Assembly (NCBI RefSeq): GCF_003544875.1
Contig: NZ_CP032093.1
Coordinates: 558,001 to 622,000, forward strand
From: Vibrio alfacsensis
Lineage (GTDB): Bacteria; Pseudomonadota; Gammaproteobacteria; Enterobacterales; Vibrionaceae
DNA: 64,000 bases
Direction of reading: 5' to 3'
Under the pieces are notes generated by a model. It saw only the letters and a program-made list of their open reading frames with translations. It ran no database searches and was not told the DNA's origin. Of the stretch, positions 35,756 through 45,268 are shown one piece after another (position 1 is the stretch's first letter; every line of letters starts with the position of its first letter). Position numbers and translations under genes: made by a program.

Positions 35756-37186
35756 ATGAGCAAAGAAATTAAAGCCCAAGTTGTTGTACTTGGTTCTGGT
35801 CCTGCCGGTTACTCCGCTGCATTCCGCTGTGCGGACTTAGGTCTTGAAACAGTACTTATCGAGCGCTACAGCACTCTAGGTGGTGTATGTCTTAACGTGG
35901 GTTGTATCCCATCTAAAGCGCTTCTTCACGTTTCAAAAGTTATTGAAGAAGCGAAAGCGATGGCTGATCACGGTGTCGTTTTTGGCGAACCACAAACAGA
36001 CATCAACAAGATCCGCATTTGGAAAGAGAAAGTTGTTAATCAACTGACTGGTGGTCTTAGCGGTATGGCTAAGATGCGTAATGTGACTGTCGTAAACGGC
36101 TACGGTAAATTTACAGGTCCTAACTCTATTCTTGTAGAGGGCGAGAGTGAAGCAACAACCGTTAACTTCGACAATGCGATCGTAGCGGCCGGTTCTCGCC
36201 CAATCAAACTGCCATTTATCCCGCATGAAGATCCTCGCATTTGGGACTCAACAGACGCACTAGAACTTAAAGAAGTACCAGGAAAACTGCTTATCATGGG
36301 CGGTGGTATCATCGGTCTAGAAATGGGTACGGTTTACCACTCTCTAGGTTCTCAAGTAGACGTTGTTGAAATGTTCGATCAAGTTATCCCTGCGGCGGAT
36401 AAAGATATCGTTAAAGTTTACACTAAGCGTATCAAGAACAAATTCAACCTAATGCTAGAAACGAAAGTAACAGCAGTTGAAGCGAAAGAAGACGGCATCT
36501 ACGTTTCGATGGAAGGCAAGAAAGCACCAGCAGAAGCTGAGCGCTACGACGCGGTTCTAGTTGCTATCGGCCGAGTGCCAAACGGTAAGCTAATTGACGG
36601 TGAAAAAGCAGGTCTTGAAATTGATGACCGTGGCTTCATCAACGTTGATAAGCAAATGCGTACGAACGTACCTCACATCTTCGCTATCGGTGACATCGTT
36701 GGTCAACCAATGCTTGCTCACAAAGGTGTGCATGAAGGTCACGTTGCGGCAGAAGTTATTTCTGGTAAGAAGCACTACTTCGACCCTAAAGTTATCCCAT
36801 CAATCGCTTACACTGAGCCAGAAGTGGCATGGGTTGGTAAGACTGAGAAAGAAGCGAAAGCTGAGGGCATCAACTACGAAGTGGCAACATTCCCATGGGC
36901 AGCATCAGGTCGAGCAATCGCATCTGACTGTGCAGACGGTATGACTAAGCTAATCTTCGATAAAGAAACTCACCGTGTAATTGGTGGTGCTATCGTTGGT
37001 ACTAACGGTGGTGAACTGCTTGGTGAAATTGGCCTAGCAATCGAAATGGGTTGTGATGCTGAAGATATCGCACTAACTATTCACGCTCACCCAACTCTAC
37101 ATGAGTCTGTGGGTTTAGCCGCTGAAGTGTTTGAAGGTTCAATTACTGACCTGCCAAACAAAAAAGCAGTGAAAAAGAAAAAGTAA
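35756..37186 (+). CDS. lpd: Dihydrolipoamide dehydrogenase E3
   Basis: The FAD-dependent E3 that reoxidises dihydrolipoyl groups with NAD+ in the pyruvate and 2-oxoglutarate dehydrogenase complexes and the glycine cleavage system. The 476-residue product has the FAD motif GSGPAGYSAA, redox disulfide Cys45/Cys50 in GGVCLNVGCIPSK, NAD domain GGGIIGLEMG, and active-site HAHPTLHE at the C-terminal interface. CAAGAGGTCAAA precedes the ATG. The 258-bp gap after aceF with its hairpins suggests partly separate expression, useful because Lpd serves several complexes. Confidence 0.98.
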   Translation: MSKEIKAQVVVLGSGPAGYSAAFRCADLGLETVLIERYSTLGGVCLNVGCIPSKALLHVSKVIEEAKAMADHGVVFGEPQTDINKIRIWKEKVVNQLTGGLSGMAKMRNVTVVNGYGKFTGPNSILVEGESEATTVNFDNAIVAAGSRPIKLPFIPHEDPRIWDSTDALELKEVPGKLLIMGGGIIGLEMGTVYHSLGSQVDVVEMFDQVIPAADKDIVKVYTKRIKNKFNLMLETKVTAVEAKEDGIYVSMEGKKAPAEAERYDAVLVAIGRVPNGKLIDGEKAGLEIDDRGFINVDKQMRTNVPHIFAIGDIVGQPMLAHKGVHEGHVAAEVISGKKHYFDPKVIPSIAYTEPEVAWVGKTEKEAKAEGINYEVATFPWAASGRAIASDCADGMTKLIFDKETHRVIGGAIVGTNGGELLGEIGLAIEMGCDAEDIALTIHAHPTLHESVGLAAEVFEGSITDLPNKKAVKKKK

Positions 37187-37228
37187 CTGTACTTAAAGAC
37201 CTGATGTCTTGAAGATTTAATGATAAAG

Positions 37229-37254
37229 GCCGCTGATTCATCAGCGGCTTTTTT
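37229..37254 (+). terminator. Terminator of lpd
   Basis: GCCGCTGA, loop TTCA, TCAGCGGC, then six T. Confidence 0.95.
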
Positions 37255-37350
37255 GTTTTTAAGGTTTATGAATCCGAATCTTGGAGAAGAAAAAAGCTCA
37301 CCATATTGATGAGCTTCGTTTCGTGATTAACGGATGTTTAGCGTTTGCGC

Positions 37351-37965
37351 TTAGTGCTCATGTTTATAAATACAAAGCATATTTAGGTAAGAGGCGGTAA
37401 GCGTCGCTAGTTCGCTATCATTACTGGTTCGATTGGCTTGGACGAACAACGAGTAACAAATACCATTGAACAGGTTTGCCAAGTGTTCTGGCTCATGCTG
37501 ATCGCAGACTTCACCTCGCTCAATGGCTTTAATGAACATGTTTTGAACTAACAGTTGGTTCGTTCTATTTGTAGAGACAAATAGAGGCCAAACCTCATCA
37601 CGCGTCGATGCGCTCCATTCAAACCATACTTTCTGCCAATGACAATCTTGGCTCACTAATTCAAGCATCGCATTGGTAATATTTGAGATATTTTCGCGAG
37701 CATGCAGGTCTAAATCGATATTGTCAGATAAGAAGTTAGAGTATTGACGAACGACATGATTTAACACTTCATCAACTAAGTCTTCGCGAGTTGGGAAGTA
37801 ATTGAAAACTGTTGCGACTGAAACTTGAGCGATGTCTGCGATATCTGCATGGCCACCGCGACCGATGCCACGACGTGCGAATACTTCTAACGCAATTTCC
37901 ATAAGTTGCTGTTTACGTTTTAAAGGGGAAAGCCTAGTGCGAGGTCTCTTCGCGATTGAATCCAT
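37351..37965 (-). CDS. Quorum-sensing master regulator, LuxR/HapR/OpaR/SmcR family (TetR type)
   Basis: A TetR-family regulator of 204 residues, the high-cell-density master regulator of Vibrio. It starts MDSIAKRPRTRLSPLKRKQQ. The DNA-binding domain follows (FARRGIGRGGHADIADIAQ, VSVATVFNYFPTREDLVDEV), and then the conserved ligand/dimer domain (WFEWSASTRDEVWPLF). The orthologue is named luxR, hapR, opaR or smcR by species, so no symbol is given. ATG 37965 has AAGGA 8 bases upstream; a start at 37983 would bury that site. It lies between lpd and hpt as in other vibrios. Its mRNA leader carries a likely Qrr sRNA site. The C-terminal 25 residues (TSNDSELATLTASYLNML) diverge most from the homologues I know. 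Confidence 0.97.
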   Translation of the reverse strand: MDSIAKRPRTRLSPLKRKQQLMEIALEVFARRGIGRGGHADIADIAQVSVATVFNYFPTREDLVDEVLNHVVRQYSNFLSDNIDLDLHARENISNITNAMLELVSQDCHWQKVWFEWSASTRDEVWPLFVSTNRTNQLLVQNMFIKAIERGEVCDQHEPEHLANLFNGICYSLFVQANRTSNDSELATLTASYLNMLCIYKHEH

Positions 37966-37975
37966 ATCCATTATC

Positions 37976-37993
37976 CTTGCCATTTGAGTTGAT
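37976..37993 (-). promoter_or_regulatory. Qrr small-RNA pairing site in the quorum regulator mRNA leader
   Basis: On the minus strand ATCAACTCAAATGGCAAGG covers the Shine-Dalgarno. It resembles the region of V. cholerae hapR mRNA paired by Qrr sRNAs (recalled as ATCAACTCAATTGGCAAGG). A short G/C-clamped hairpin (stem AGGGGT / ACCCCT around 38003-38016) lies just upstream in the leader. Identification is by recall of the known pairing region; no qrr gene is in this window. Confidence 0.7.
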
Positions 37994-38016
37994 ATTTTTC
38001 TAAGGGGTTTACCCCT

Positions 38017-38288
38017 AATTGATTGTTATAATAGTTACTTAAACCGACAATGAGTGTAATGGTGCATATGATTAAGGTCAATATCTTGTGGTTACTTTAT
38101 AGACAATAATGTCATTGCGGATGCATTATTTACGGATGAAAATTTTAAAAATAAGACGTTTACCCCAGTATTCTCAGAACTTGGATGGCTCTTTCCACCT
38201 CTTGTGCAGGGTGTTACACTAGATGTTGTAAGACAAGGTGATCGTTTGCGTACGACCAACCTCAACCCACAAAATAATTGAGCACAGT
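38017..38288. promoter_or_regulatory. Divergent control region between the quorum regulator and hpt
   Basis: About 270 bp. It holds palindromic GACAATAATGTC-like sequence near 38101-38112 and a TGCATAT half-site near 38064-38070. The first could be part of a LuxR-type autoregulatory site and the second an AphA half-site. Both are weak matches and are inference only. Confidence 0.35.
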
Positions 38289-38819
38289 ATGAAACATACA
38301 ATAGAAGTGATGATTTCTGAGCAAGAAGTTCAGGATCGTATTCGTGAATTAGGCAAACAAATCACAGAGCATTACCAAGGCAGTGAAGATCTTGTAATGG
38401 TAGGTTTGCTACGTGGTTCATTTGTATTTATGGCCGATTTGGCTCGCGCAATCGAACTGACTCACCAAGTCGATTTTATGACAGCTTCTAGCTATGGCAA
38501 CACCATGCAAAGCTCTCGTGATGTACGTATTCTGAAAGATCTTGATGATGATATTAAAGGTAAGGACGTACTGATCGTTGAAGACATCATTGACACTGGT
38601 AATACGCTAAATAAAATTCGTGAAATTCTTTCACTACGTGAGCCAAAATCTATCGCGATTTGTACTCTTTTAGATAAGCCATCTCGCCGTGAAGTTGAAG
38701 TACCAGTTGATTGGTTTGGTTTTGCTATCCCTGATGAATTTGTTGTTGGTGTGGGTATTGATTACGCTCAAAAATACCGTCATCTACCATTCATCGGTAA
38801 GGTTGTACCACAAGAATAA
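38289..38819 (+). CDS. hpt: Hypoxanthine phosphoribosyltransferase
   Basis: Salvages hypoxanthine (and less well guanine) to IMP/GMP using PRPP. The 176-residue product has the PRPP-binding motif [14 protein letters not shown] and the flexible-loop and base-binding region ([19 protein letters not shown]). ATG at 38289 gives [13 protein letters not shown], the conserved start; the longer frame from 38238 is not supported by a ribosome site. It neighbours can as in E. coli. Confidence 0.96.
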   Translation: MKHTIEVMISEQEVQDRIRELGKQITEHYQGSEDLVMVGLLRGSFVFMADLARAIELTHQVDFMTASSYGNTMQSSRDVRILKDLDDDIKGKDVLIVEDIIDTGNTLNKIREILSLREPKSIAICTLLDKPSRREVEVPVDWFGFAIPDEFVVGVGIDYAQKYRHLPFIGKVVPQE

Positions 38820-38850
38820 ATGCCGATATCGTCAGCATAACAGACAGATA

Positions 38851-38880
38851 AAAGCGCCGCTTGATTTTCAAGCGCTTTTT
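38851..38880. terminator. Terminator shared by hpt and can
   Basis: CGCTTGA, loop TTT, TCAAGCG followed by CTTTTT on the plus strand and by G/C then TTTT on the minus strand. It lies between two convergent genes. Confidence 0.85.
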
Positions 38881-38890
38881 AATGATTTAT

Positions 38891-39559
38891 TTATCGACAA
38901 AGCAATTTTTTGTCGTCATTTAATATGGCTGACAACGCTTTTTGATACGACGCTTCAACGGTTTCTTGTGAGTGAGAACGAACGCCTAAGTATTCTAGTC
39001 GTCCGTCTTCTATACCATATACAACACCATGGATTTCGACTTCTTGGCCGCGCTCCCACGCGTTTTGCATAATGGTTGAATTGCCAAGGTTATAGACTTG
39101 TTCTGCGACGTTGATTTCACCAAGTTTGTCGGCGCGATCTTCAGGAGGCATTTGGTCAAGGTACGTACGATGTTTAAAGTAGATATCACGAATGTGTAGT
39201 AACCAGTTGTTGATGAGGCCAAGTTGAGGGTTATCGATCGCAGCGTTTACACCTCCACAGCCATAGTGACCACAAACAATAATATGCTTTACTTTAAGAA
39301 CGTCGACAGCATATTGGACAACGGAAAGGCAGTTAAGATCGGTGTGAATAACTTGGTTAGCGACATTACGATGAACAAATAATTCACCTGAGAATAGTCC
39401 GGTTAATCGCTCAGCAGGTACGCGACTGTCGGAACATCCAATCCAAAGAAAATCGGGTTTTTGACCCTCTGCGAGTTTAGCAAAATATTCTGGACGATCA
39501 GACTTGATCTCTTCTGACCATTTCGAATTGTTTTCGAATAACTGTTTAATTTCCGGCAT
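38891..39559 (-). CDS. can: Beta-carbonic anhydrase
   Basis: Interconverts CO2 and bicarbonate. The 222-residue beta-class enzyme has zinc ligands Cys42, Asp44 (CSDSRVPAE), His98 and Cys101 (HYGCGG). The Asp-Arg dyad is Asp44/Arg46. Start at 39559 ([11 protein letters not shown]) is the family start; the open frame reaches 39730 through a hydrophobic stretch that is most likely untranslated upstream DNA. It diverges from a SulP transporter gene (270 bp between starts), which suggests the transporter handles bicarbonate. Confidence 0.96.
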   Translation of the reverse strand: MPEIKQLFENNSKWSEEIKSDRPEYFAKLAEGQKPDFLWIGCSDSRVPAERLTGLFSGELFVHRNVANQVIHTDLNCLSVVQYAVDVLKVKHIIVCGHYGCGGVNAAIDNPQLGLINNWLLHIRDIYFKHRTYLDQMPPEDRADKLGEINVAEQVYNLGNSTIMQNAWERGQEVEIHGVVYGIEDGRLEYLGVRSHSQETVEASYQKALSAILNDDKKLLCR

Positions 39560-39829
39560 CTGACAATCTACTTCCCTAAAAATGAAAAACCAACCTCTTG
39601 CCAATAAAGCGATCAGCGCCGTAACTATACACAATGTTACAAATTCAATCTCGTTAAATATTTGTCCAAGATGACTCATCTGACGAGTTCTCGCTGTTAA
39701 AATCATAAATTGTGCTGACATCATTCGCAAACTGAATAATCCTAAAGTTTTAAGAGCCTTTTGGTTTTTTCTTTATCGAAATATTTGGTAAATTGAACGT
39801 ATTTTGTTTTATTGCAGGGAGCAAGCGGG
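39560..39829. other. Divergent intergenic region, can / SulP gene
   Basis: 270 bp that must hold both promoters. It is AT-rich and I see no clear operator. Confidence 0.4.
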
Positions 39830-41500
39830 ATGTTCGGTCATCGCTTTAAGGATATCAATTTGAAAGGGGATGTATTTGGCGGTGTGACAACGGCCATTAT
39901 TTCACTTCCCCTTGCGCTGGCATTTGGTGTGGCCTCAGGAGCTGGAGCAGAAGCAGGTTTATGGGGGGCGATTATGGTGGGGCTATTTGCCTCGCTGTTT
40001 GGTGGCTCTAACACTCTGATTTCTGAGCCAACTGGCCCAATGACGGTCATTATGACCGCAGTTTTGACCAGCATGATGGCAAAATACCCAGAAACCGGTA
40101 TGGCAATGACGTTCACCGTCGTCATGATGGCGGGGGCGTTCCAGATTGTTCTTGGTACATTGAAGTTAGGTAAATATGTCACCCTGATGCCATACAGCGT
40201 GATATCGGGTTTCATGTCTGGTATTGGCGTGATTCTTATCATTTTGCAACTCTCCCCTTTACTCGGCCATGCTGCTCCCTCTGGCGGTGTCATTGGCACG
40301 CTTTCTGCGTTACCTGAAACCATCTCAACGCTCAAATTTAGTGAGTTGTTTTTAGGCTTGCTGACGCTTGGTATTTTGTTCTTTTTTCCTAAACGGTATC
40401 GAAAGTATGTTCCAGCTCAGTTAGTTGCATTAGTCGCGGTAACGTTGCTTTCTGTCATTTTGTTCGATGTTGATGACATCCGCCGAATTGGTGAGATTCC
40501 AGCAGGCCTCCCATCGTTAGTGGTGCCACATATCGATCCAGCGATGTTTACTGAGATGGTGATTGATGCATTGGTTCTTGGCACCTTAGGCTGTATTGAT
40601 ACGTTGTTAACTGCCGTTATCGGAGACTCATTGACGCGTAAAGAACATGACTCGGATAAAGAACTTCGAGGTCAAGGATTGGCAAATATGATTTCTGGCT
40701 TGTTCGGTGCTTTACCTGGCGCGGGGGCCACAATGGGGACCGTCACCAATATTCAAGTTGGCGCTCGTTCTCCATTGTCAGGCGTGATACGAGCGTTGAT
40801 TTTAGCGCTGGTTGTATTGGTGGCAAGCGGCCTGACTGAGCCGATCCCGATGGCAGTGCTGGCAGGTATTGCGGTCTATGTCGGGTTTAACATTCTTGAT
40901 TGGAGCTTTATTCAACGAGCACATAAAGTTAGCTTTCCTGGCATGGCGGTGATGTACGGCGTAATGCTATTGACGGTATTTGTTGATTTGATTGTTGCGG
41001 TTGGTTTAGGTGTGTTTATCTCTAATATCATCATCATTGAGCGCTTGAGTCGTGAGCAAGCTCGCCAAGTGAAAGCGATCAGTGATGCAGATGAAGACGA
41101 TGTACCACTGACGGATAGCGAAAGAGGGTTGTTGGATCGTGCGAATGGCAAGGTGTTGTTCTTTTATTTATCGGGGCCAATGATCTTCAGTGTATCAAAA
41201 GCCATCTCTCGTCAGCACTCCAGTATCTCGGACTACGAGGTGATGATCCTGGATTTAACTGATGTACCGATGATTGATGTCACCGTGGGCCTTGCGTTAG
41301 AAAATGCCATTAAAGATGCTCTAGATGCCAACTGTGAAGTGTACTTACTTTGTCCAAATCAACGAACGCGAGAACAACTAGAAAAATTCCATGTGATTGA
41401 TCTAGTGCCGGATGAGAACACCTATAAGTTCCGCTATGAAGCATTGAATGCAGCGGTGAAGCATGTGGAAACCGATGAGCATCAGATGTTGGTGATGTAA
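39830..41500 (+). CDS. SulP/SLC26-family anion transporter with STAS domain
   Basis: A 556-residue inner-membrane anion transporter. The N-terminal membrane domain (about 1-400) has GDVFGGVTTAIISLPLALAFG, the SulP start motif, and many transmembrane segments. A cytoplasmic STAS domain (about 440-550; FYLSGPMIFSVSKAI, VMILDLTDVPMIDVTVGLAL) follows. The family carries sulfate, bicarbonate, chloride or dicarboxylates. The divergent carbonic anhydrase gene favours bicarbonate uptake, as for BicA; this is inference. ATG 39830 has GGGAG 8 bases upstream, better than TTG at 39812. Confidence 0.92.
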   Translation: MFGHRFKDINLKGDVFGGVTTAIISLPLALAFGVASGAGAEAGLWGAIMVGLFASLFGGSNTLISEPTGPMTVIMTAVLTSMMAKYPETGMAMTFTVVMMAGAFQIVLGTLKLGKYVTLMPYSVISGFMSGIGVILIILQLSPLLGHAAPSGGVIGTLSALPETISTLKFSELFLGLLTLGILFFFPKRYRKYVPAQLVALVAVTLLSVILFDVDDIRRIGEIPAGLPSLVVPHIDPAMFTEMVIDALVLGTLGCIDTLLTAVIGDSLTRKEHDSDKELRGQGLANMISGLFGALPGAGATMGTVTNIQVGARSPLSGVIRALILALVVLVASGLTEPIPMAVLAGIAVYVGFNILDWSFIQRAHKVSFPGMAVMYGVMLLTVFVDLIVAVGLGVFISNIIIIERLSREQARQVKAISDADEDDVPLTDSERGLLDRANGKVLFFYLSGPMIFSVSKAISRQHSSISDYEVMILDLTDVPMIDVTVGLALENAIKDALDANCEVYLLCPNQRTREQLEKFHVIDLVPDENTYKFRYEALNAAVKHVETDEHQMLVM

Positions 41501-41518
41501 ATAAAGTTCATATTTTTA

Positions 41519-41550
41519 AAACGCTACAGAATTTATTCTGTGGCGTTTTT
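41519..41550 (+). terminator. Terminator of the SulP gene
   Basis: AAACGCTACAGAAT / ATTCTGTGGCGTTT with one G-U pair, then a T run. Confidence 0.9.
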
Positions 41551-41717
41551 GTATCCCAGTTATTTCTAATTTTATGGAAGGTTTAATTGTATTCATCGTC
41601 ATTCAACGATAAACTAAATTAACTTCATTGCAATACGTGGTGTTTATGGAGTCAAGATGAACTCCCGCTCAGGTATTTGCATTTATGATTCATCAACAGA
41701 TGGCAGCGATTAAAGCA

Positions 41718-42635
41718 ATGTATGCATTAGAAATTGAACAGCTTCGCAAGACGTATGCGGGCGGATTTGAAGCGTTGAAAGGCATTAGCCTAAAAGTAGA
41801 AAAAGGTGACTTTTATGCGCTTCTCGGACCGAATGGTGCAGGTAAATCGACCACAATTGGCATCATATCTTCTTTAGTCAATAAGACCTCCGGCACAACA
41901 AAGGTATTTGGCTACAATATCGATACGCACCTTGAATTGGCAAAGCAGAACCTAGGTTTGGTGCCTCAAGAGTTCAACTTCAACCAATTTGAAACGGTTG
42001 AGCAGATTGTTATGCAGCAAGCGGGTTATTACGGGGTATCTAAAGCGCTAGCGAAAGAGCGAGCAGAGAAGTACCTCAGCAAGCTTGATTTGTGGGAGAA
42101 GCGGAAAGAGCGTGCGCGTAACTTATCTGGTGGAATGAAGCGCCGTTTAATGATTGCCCGCGCGTTGATGCACGAGCCTCAGTTATTGATTCTAGATGAA
42201 CCGACCGCTGGAGTGGACATTGAACTGCGCCGTTCGATGTGGGATTTCTTAAAAGAGATCAATCTACAGCAGGGTATAACCATTATCTTGACGACGCATT
42301 ACCTTGAAGAAGCAGAAATGTTGTGTCGCAATATCGGTATCATCAACAAAGGTGAGCTGATTGAGAACACCACAATGAAAGCGCTTTTAAGCAAACTTCG
42401 TGTTGAAACTTTCATCTTAGATGTTGAGCTTGAGGGTGAAATGCCGAAATTAGAAGGTGTGAATAGCCAAATGATGGTGAACGGTTCTTTAGAAATTGAA
42501 CTTGATAAGAGCCAAGCGTTGAACTCAGTGTTTAGTCAGCTTTCTGAACATGGTGTTAACGTGCTTTCAATGCGCAATAAAGCAAACCGTTTGGAAGAAC
42601 TTTTTGTCAGCATTGTTCGTGGGGGTAATCAATAA
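41718..42635 (+). CDS. yadG: ABC transporter ATP-binding protein YadG
   Basis: The ATPase of an ABC-2 type exporter of unknown substrate. The 305-residue product has Walker A GPNGAGKST (37-45), signature LSGGMKRRL, Walker B LLILDEPTAGVD and the H-loop (TTHYLEEAEML). ATG 41718 (MYALEIEQLRKTY) matches the family start; a longer form from 41685 is possible and neither has a good ribosome site. The permease yadH overlaps its stop by one base. The hpt-can-yadG-yadH order is shared with E. coli. Confidence 0.93.
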   Translation: MYALEIEQLRKTYAGGFEALKGISLKVEKGDFYALLGPNGAGKSTTIGIISSLVNKTSGTTKVFGYNIDTHLELAKQNLGLVPQEFNFNQFETVEQIVMQQAGYYGVSKALAKERAEKYLSKLDLWEKRKERARNLSGGMKRRLMIARALMHEPQLLILDEPTAGVDIELRRSMWDFLKEINLQQGITIILTTHYLEEAEMLCRNIGIINKGELIENTTMKALLSKLRVETFILDVELEGEMPKLEGVNSQMMVNGSLEIELDKSQALNSVFSQLSEHGVNVLSMRNKANRLEELFVSIVRGGNQ

Positions 42636-43405
42636 TGTATAAGTTGTATTGGACGGCGTTCTGCAGTCTTCTGACAAAAGAAATTAACCGCTTCACTCGT
42701 ATTTGGGTTCAGACGTTAGTACCGCCAGCGATCACCATGACGCTCTATTTCATTATATTCGGCAGTTTGATTGGTTCCCGTATTGGTGAAATGGGTGGCT
42801 TTAGTTACATGGAATATATTGTGCCTGGCCTGATCATGATGTCAGTGATCACCAACTCCTATTCAAACGTTGCGTCTTCATTTTTTAGCTCAAAATTCCA
42901 AAGAAACATTGAAGAGTTGCTGGTAGCTCCTGTGCCAAACTACATCATCATTTTGGGCTTTGTGATGGGGGGCGTGGTACGTGGTCTGTTGGTTGGCACT
43001 ATCGTGACATTTGTATCCTTGTTCTTTGTTGATTTGCAAGTGGATCACTGGGGGATCATCATTGCTACGGTCTTTATGACGTCAGTGGTATTCTCACTTG
43101 GTGGTTTAATTAATGCGGTTTATGCAAAAACGTTCGATGACATTTCGATTATCCCAACGTTTGTTTTGACGCCACTGACTTATTTAGGCGGGGTATTCTA
43201 TTCAATTAGTCTGTTGCCTGAATTTTGGCAGGGTGTATCTAAGCTAAACCCAATCGTATACATGGTTAACGCATTCCGTTACGGCTTTTTAGGCGTTTCC
43301 GATGTGGGTATCGTGACTTCATTTAGCGTATTGTCTGTATTTGTTGTTGCGCTTTATGCTGTGGCGCATTACTTGGTAACCAAAGGCATCGGCTTGCGTT
43401 CATAG
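42635..43405 (+). CDS. yadH: ABC-2 type transporter permease YadH
   Basis: The membrane partner of YadG. It has 256 residues with about six transmembrane segments and the ABC-2 permease signature (SFFSSKFQRNIEELLVAPVP). Its ATG overlaps the yadG stop (TAATG), implying translational coupling. The substrate is unknown; related pairs export polysaccharides, drugs or lipids. Confidence 0.93.
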   Translation: MYKLYWTAFCSLLTKEINRFTRIWVQTLVPPAITMTLYFIIFGSLIGSRIGEMGGFSYMEYIVPGLIMMSVITNSYSNVASSFFSSKFQRNIEELLVAPVPNYIIILGFVMGGVVRGLLVGTIVTFVSLFFVDLQVDHWGIIIATVFMTSVVFSLGGLINAVYAKTFDDISIIPTFVLTPLTYLGGVFYSISLLPEFWQGVSKLNPIVYMVNAFRYGFLGVSDVGIVTSFSVLSVFVVALYAVAHYLVTKGIGLRS

Positions 43406-43440
43406 TCAGTGCATTAAGACTGTACAGAAAAAGCAGTTAT

Positions 43441-43470
43441 AAAAAAGGTCGACGCAGTGTCGACCTTTTT
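43441..43470. terminator. Bidirectional terminator, yadH / panC
   Basis: AAAAAAGGTCGAC, loop GCAGT, GTCGACCTTTTT: A-run and T-run on both sides suit termination of both convergent genes. Confidence 0.93.
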
Positions 43471-43532
43471 GTTTTTATTTACGAACTCGATATTTACATC
43501 CATCGTAGTGAATAGCGAGTCATTGTCGCTTG

Positions 43533-44438
43533 CTATTCCGCACTGGCTGATTTGGTTTCGTTAGATTCAGCGTCGTCTTTGCTTTCAACAACCATATCTA
43601 CCGTTTGGTTATCAATTAGACGAGCCTTACCTAAGAATGCAGACATCAAAATAACAGCTTGAGTTGTTTCAGCGGTGATTGCTTGCAGGGTGCGAGCATC
43701 ACGGATGAAGATTTCATCAGGCTGTAGACCTGCTGCACGCAACTGGTCGCTTGCGTCTTCAATTACGGAAGCGTAGTCGTCACGGCCGCCGCGCATTGCG
43801 CTGCTGATCCAACGCATGGTACGTGCAAGCACAGGAGCACGTTGACGTTCATCAATCGTTAATAGCCCATTACGTGAGCTCATCGCTAAACCGTCCATTT
43901 CACGCACGGTTGGTACACCGATGATCTCGATGTCCATCGCCAAGTCATCGACCATCTTACGAATCACGGCCAGTTGTTGGAAATCTTTTTCGCCAAAACA
44001 AGCGACATCAGGTTGAACGATGTTGAACAGTTTGTTTACGATGGTTGTTACGCCACGGAAGTGACCTGGACGAGAGGCACCTTCAAGCATGGTAGACAAA
44101 CCAGGTACGTCAACAAAGGTTTGTTTATCCAGACCCTCGGGATAGATAATTTCAGGTGTTGGTGTAAATACCAGCTCCACCCCTTCACCACCAAGCTTAC
44201 TCAAATCATCTTCAAGTGTGCGAGGGTAGTTATTTAAATCGTCTGCACGTTCAAACTGCATCGGGTTTACAAAGATGCTTACGACAACGATATCGGCGTA
44301 TTCACGCGCTTTACGAACAAGCGTTAAGTGGCCATCATGCAGGTTGCCCATTGTTGGGACAAATGCCACTTTACGGCCTTCACGTTTGAACGTTTTAATT
44401 TGTTCACGAATTGCCGAAATTTCCGCAAAAGTTTGCAT
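43533..44438 (-). CDS. panC: Pantothenate synthetase
   Basis: Condenses pantoate and beta-alanine with ATP to make pantothenate. The 301-residue product has the HIGH-type [16 protein letters not shown], then [21 protein letters not shown] and the KMSKS-equivalent MSSRNGLL. The C-terminus carries about 20 extra Asp/Glu/Ser/Lys-rich residues ([17 protein letters not shown]) beyond the catalytic fold. It is last of pcnB-folK-panB-panC, 11 bases after panB. panD is not in the window. Confidence 0.97.
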   Translation of the reverse strand: MQTFAEISAIREQIKTFKREGRKVAFVPTMGNLHDGHLTLVRKAREYADIVVVSIFVNPMQFERADDLNNYPRTLEDDLSKLGGEGVELVFTPTPEIIYPEGLDKQTFVDVPGLSTMLEGASRPGHFRGVTTIVNKLFNIVQPDVACFGEKDFQQLAVIRKMVDDLAMDIEIIGVPTVREMDGLAMSSRNGLLTIDERQRAPVLARTMRWISSAMRGGRDDYASVIEDASDQLRAAGLQPDEIFIRDARTLQAITAETTQAVILMSAFLGKARLIDNQTVDMVVESKDDAESNETKSASAE

Positions 44439-44449
44439 GCACTTATCCT

Positions 44450-45244
44450 CTAGGCAATAGTATGAGCTTCGTCTGGGAATGCACCGCTTTCGACATCAGC
44501 CATGTATTTTGATACTGCTGTGCGCATATCGCCTGTTTCAGCAAGGAAGTTTTTCGAGAATCTTGGCATGTAGTTGGCTGAAATACCGAACATATCATGC
44601 ATAACCAGGATTTGACCGTCAGTCACATTTCCTGCACCGATACCAATCACTGGCACGTCAAGAACTTGAGTAATACGCGCGGCTAATTCAGCAGGAACGC
44701 ACTCGAGTAAAACAATTTGTGCCCCCGCTTCTTGTAGAGCCAGCGCATCTTTAACCATACGATCGGCTTTCTCTTGATCGCGGCCTTGTACTTTGTAGCC
44801 GCCGAAGATGTTAACTGATTGAGGTGTTAGACCAAGGTGAGCACATACAGGTACAGCGCGCTCAGTTAGCATTTTAACGGTATCAACTAACCAATCGCCG
44901 CCTTCGATTTTTACCATATTTGCACCAGCACGCATTAGCGTTGCTGCGTTCTCACACGCTTGCTCTGGCGTTGCGTAGCTCATGAATGGCATATCAGCCA
45001 TTAATAGACAGTTTGGGCTGCCTGCGCGTACACAGCGCGTGTGATAAGCGATATCTTCAACAGTTACAGGTAATGTATCGTTTTTACCTTGTAAAACCAT
45101 GCCTAGAGAGTCACCAACCAGCAATACTGGCATTTCCTGGCTTTCAAAAAGTTGGGCAAAGCTTGCATCGTAAGCTGTTGAAGTAGCAAATTTACGACCT
45201 TCTTGTTTCCACTTGATTAGGTCGTTGATGGTCATTTTTTTCAT
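44450..45244 (-). CDS. panB: 3-methyl-2-oxobutanoate hydroxymethyltransferase
   Basis: Makes ketopantoate from 2-oxoisovalerate and methylene-THF, the first committed step to pantothenate and CoA. The 264-residue TIM barrel has [13 protein letters not shown] near the N-terminus, metal-binding [11 protein letters not shown], and KIEGG and FGGYKVQGR. It lies between folK and panC, so methylene-THF supply (folate branch) and pantothenate synthesis are cotranscribed. Confidence 0.97.
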   Translation of the reverse strand: MKKMTINDLIKWKQEGRKFATSTAYDASFAQLFESQEMPVLLVGDSLGMVLQGKNDTLPVTVEDIAYHTRCVRAGSPNCLLMADMPFMSYATPEQACENAATLMRAGANMVKIEGGDWLVDTVKMLTERAVPVCAHLGLTPQSVNIFGGYKVQGRDQEKADRMVKDALALQEAGAQIVLLECVPAELAARITQVLDVPVIGIGAGNVTDGQILVMHDMFGISANYMPRFSKNFLAETGDMRTAVSKYMADVESGAFPDEAHTIA

Positions 45245-45268
45245 TGTTTTATCCTCACAAGGAGTTGG

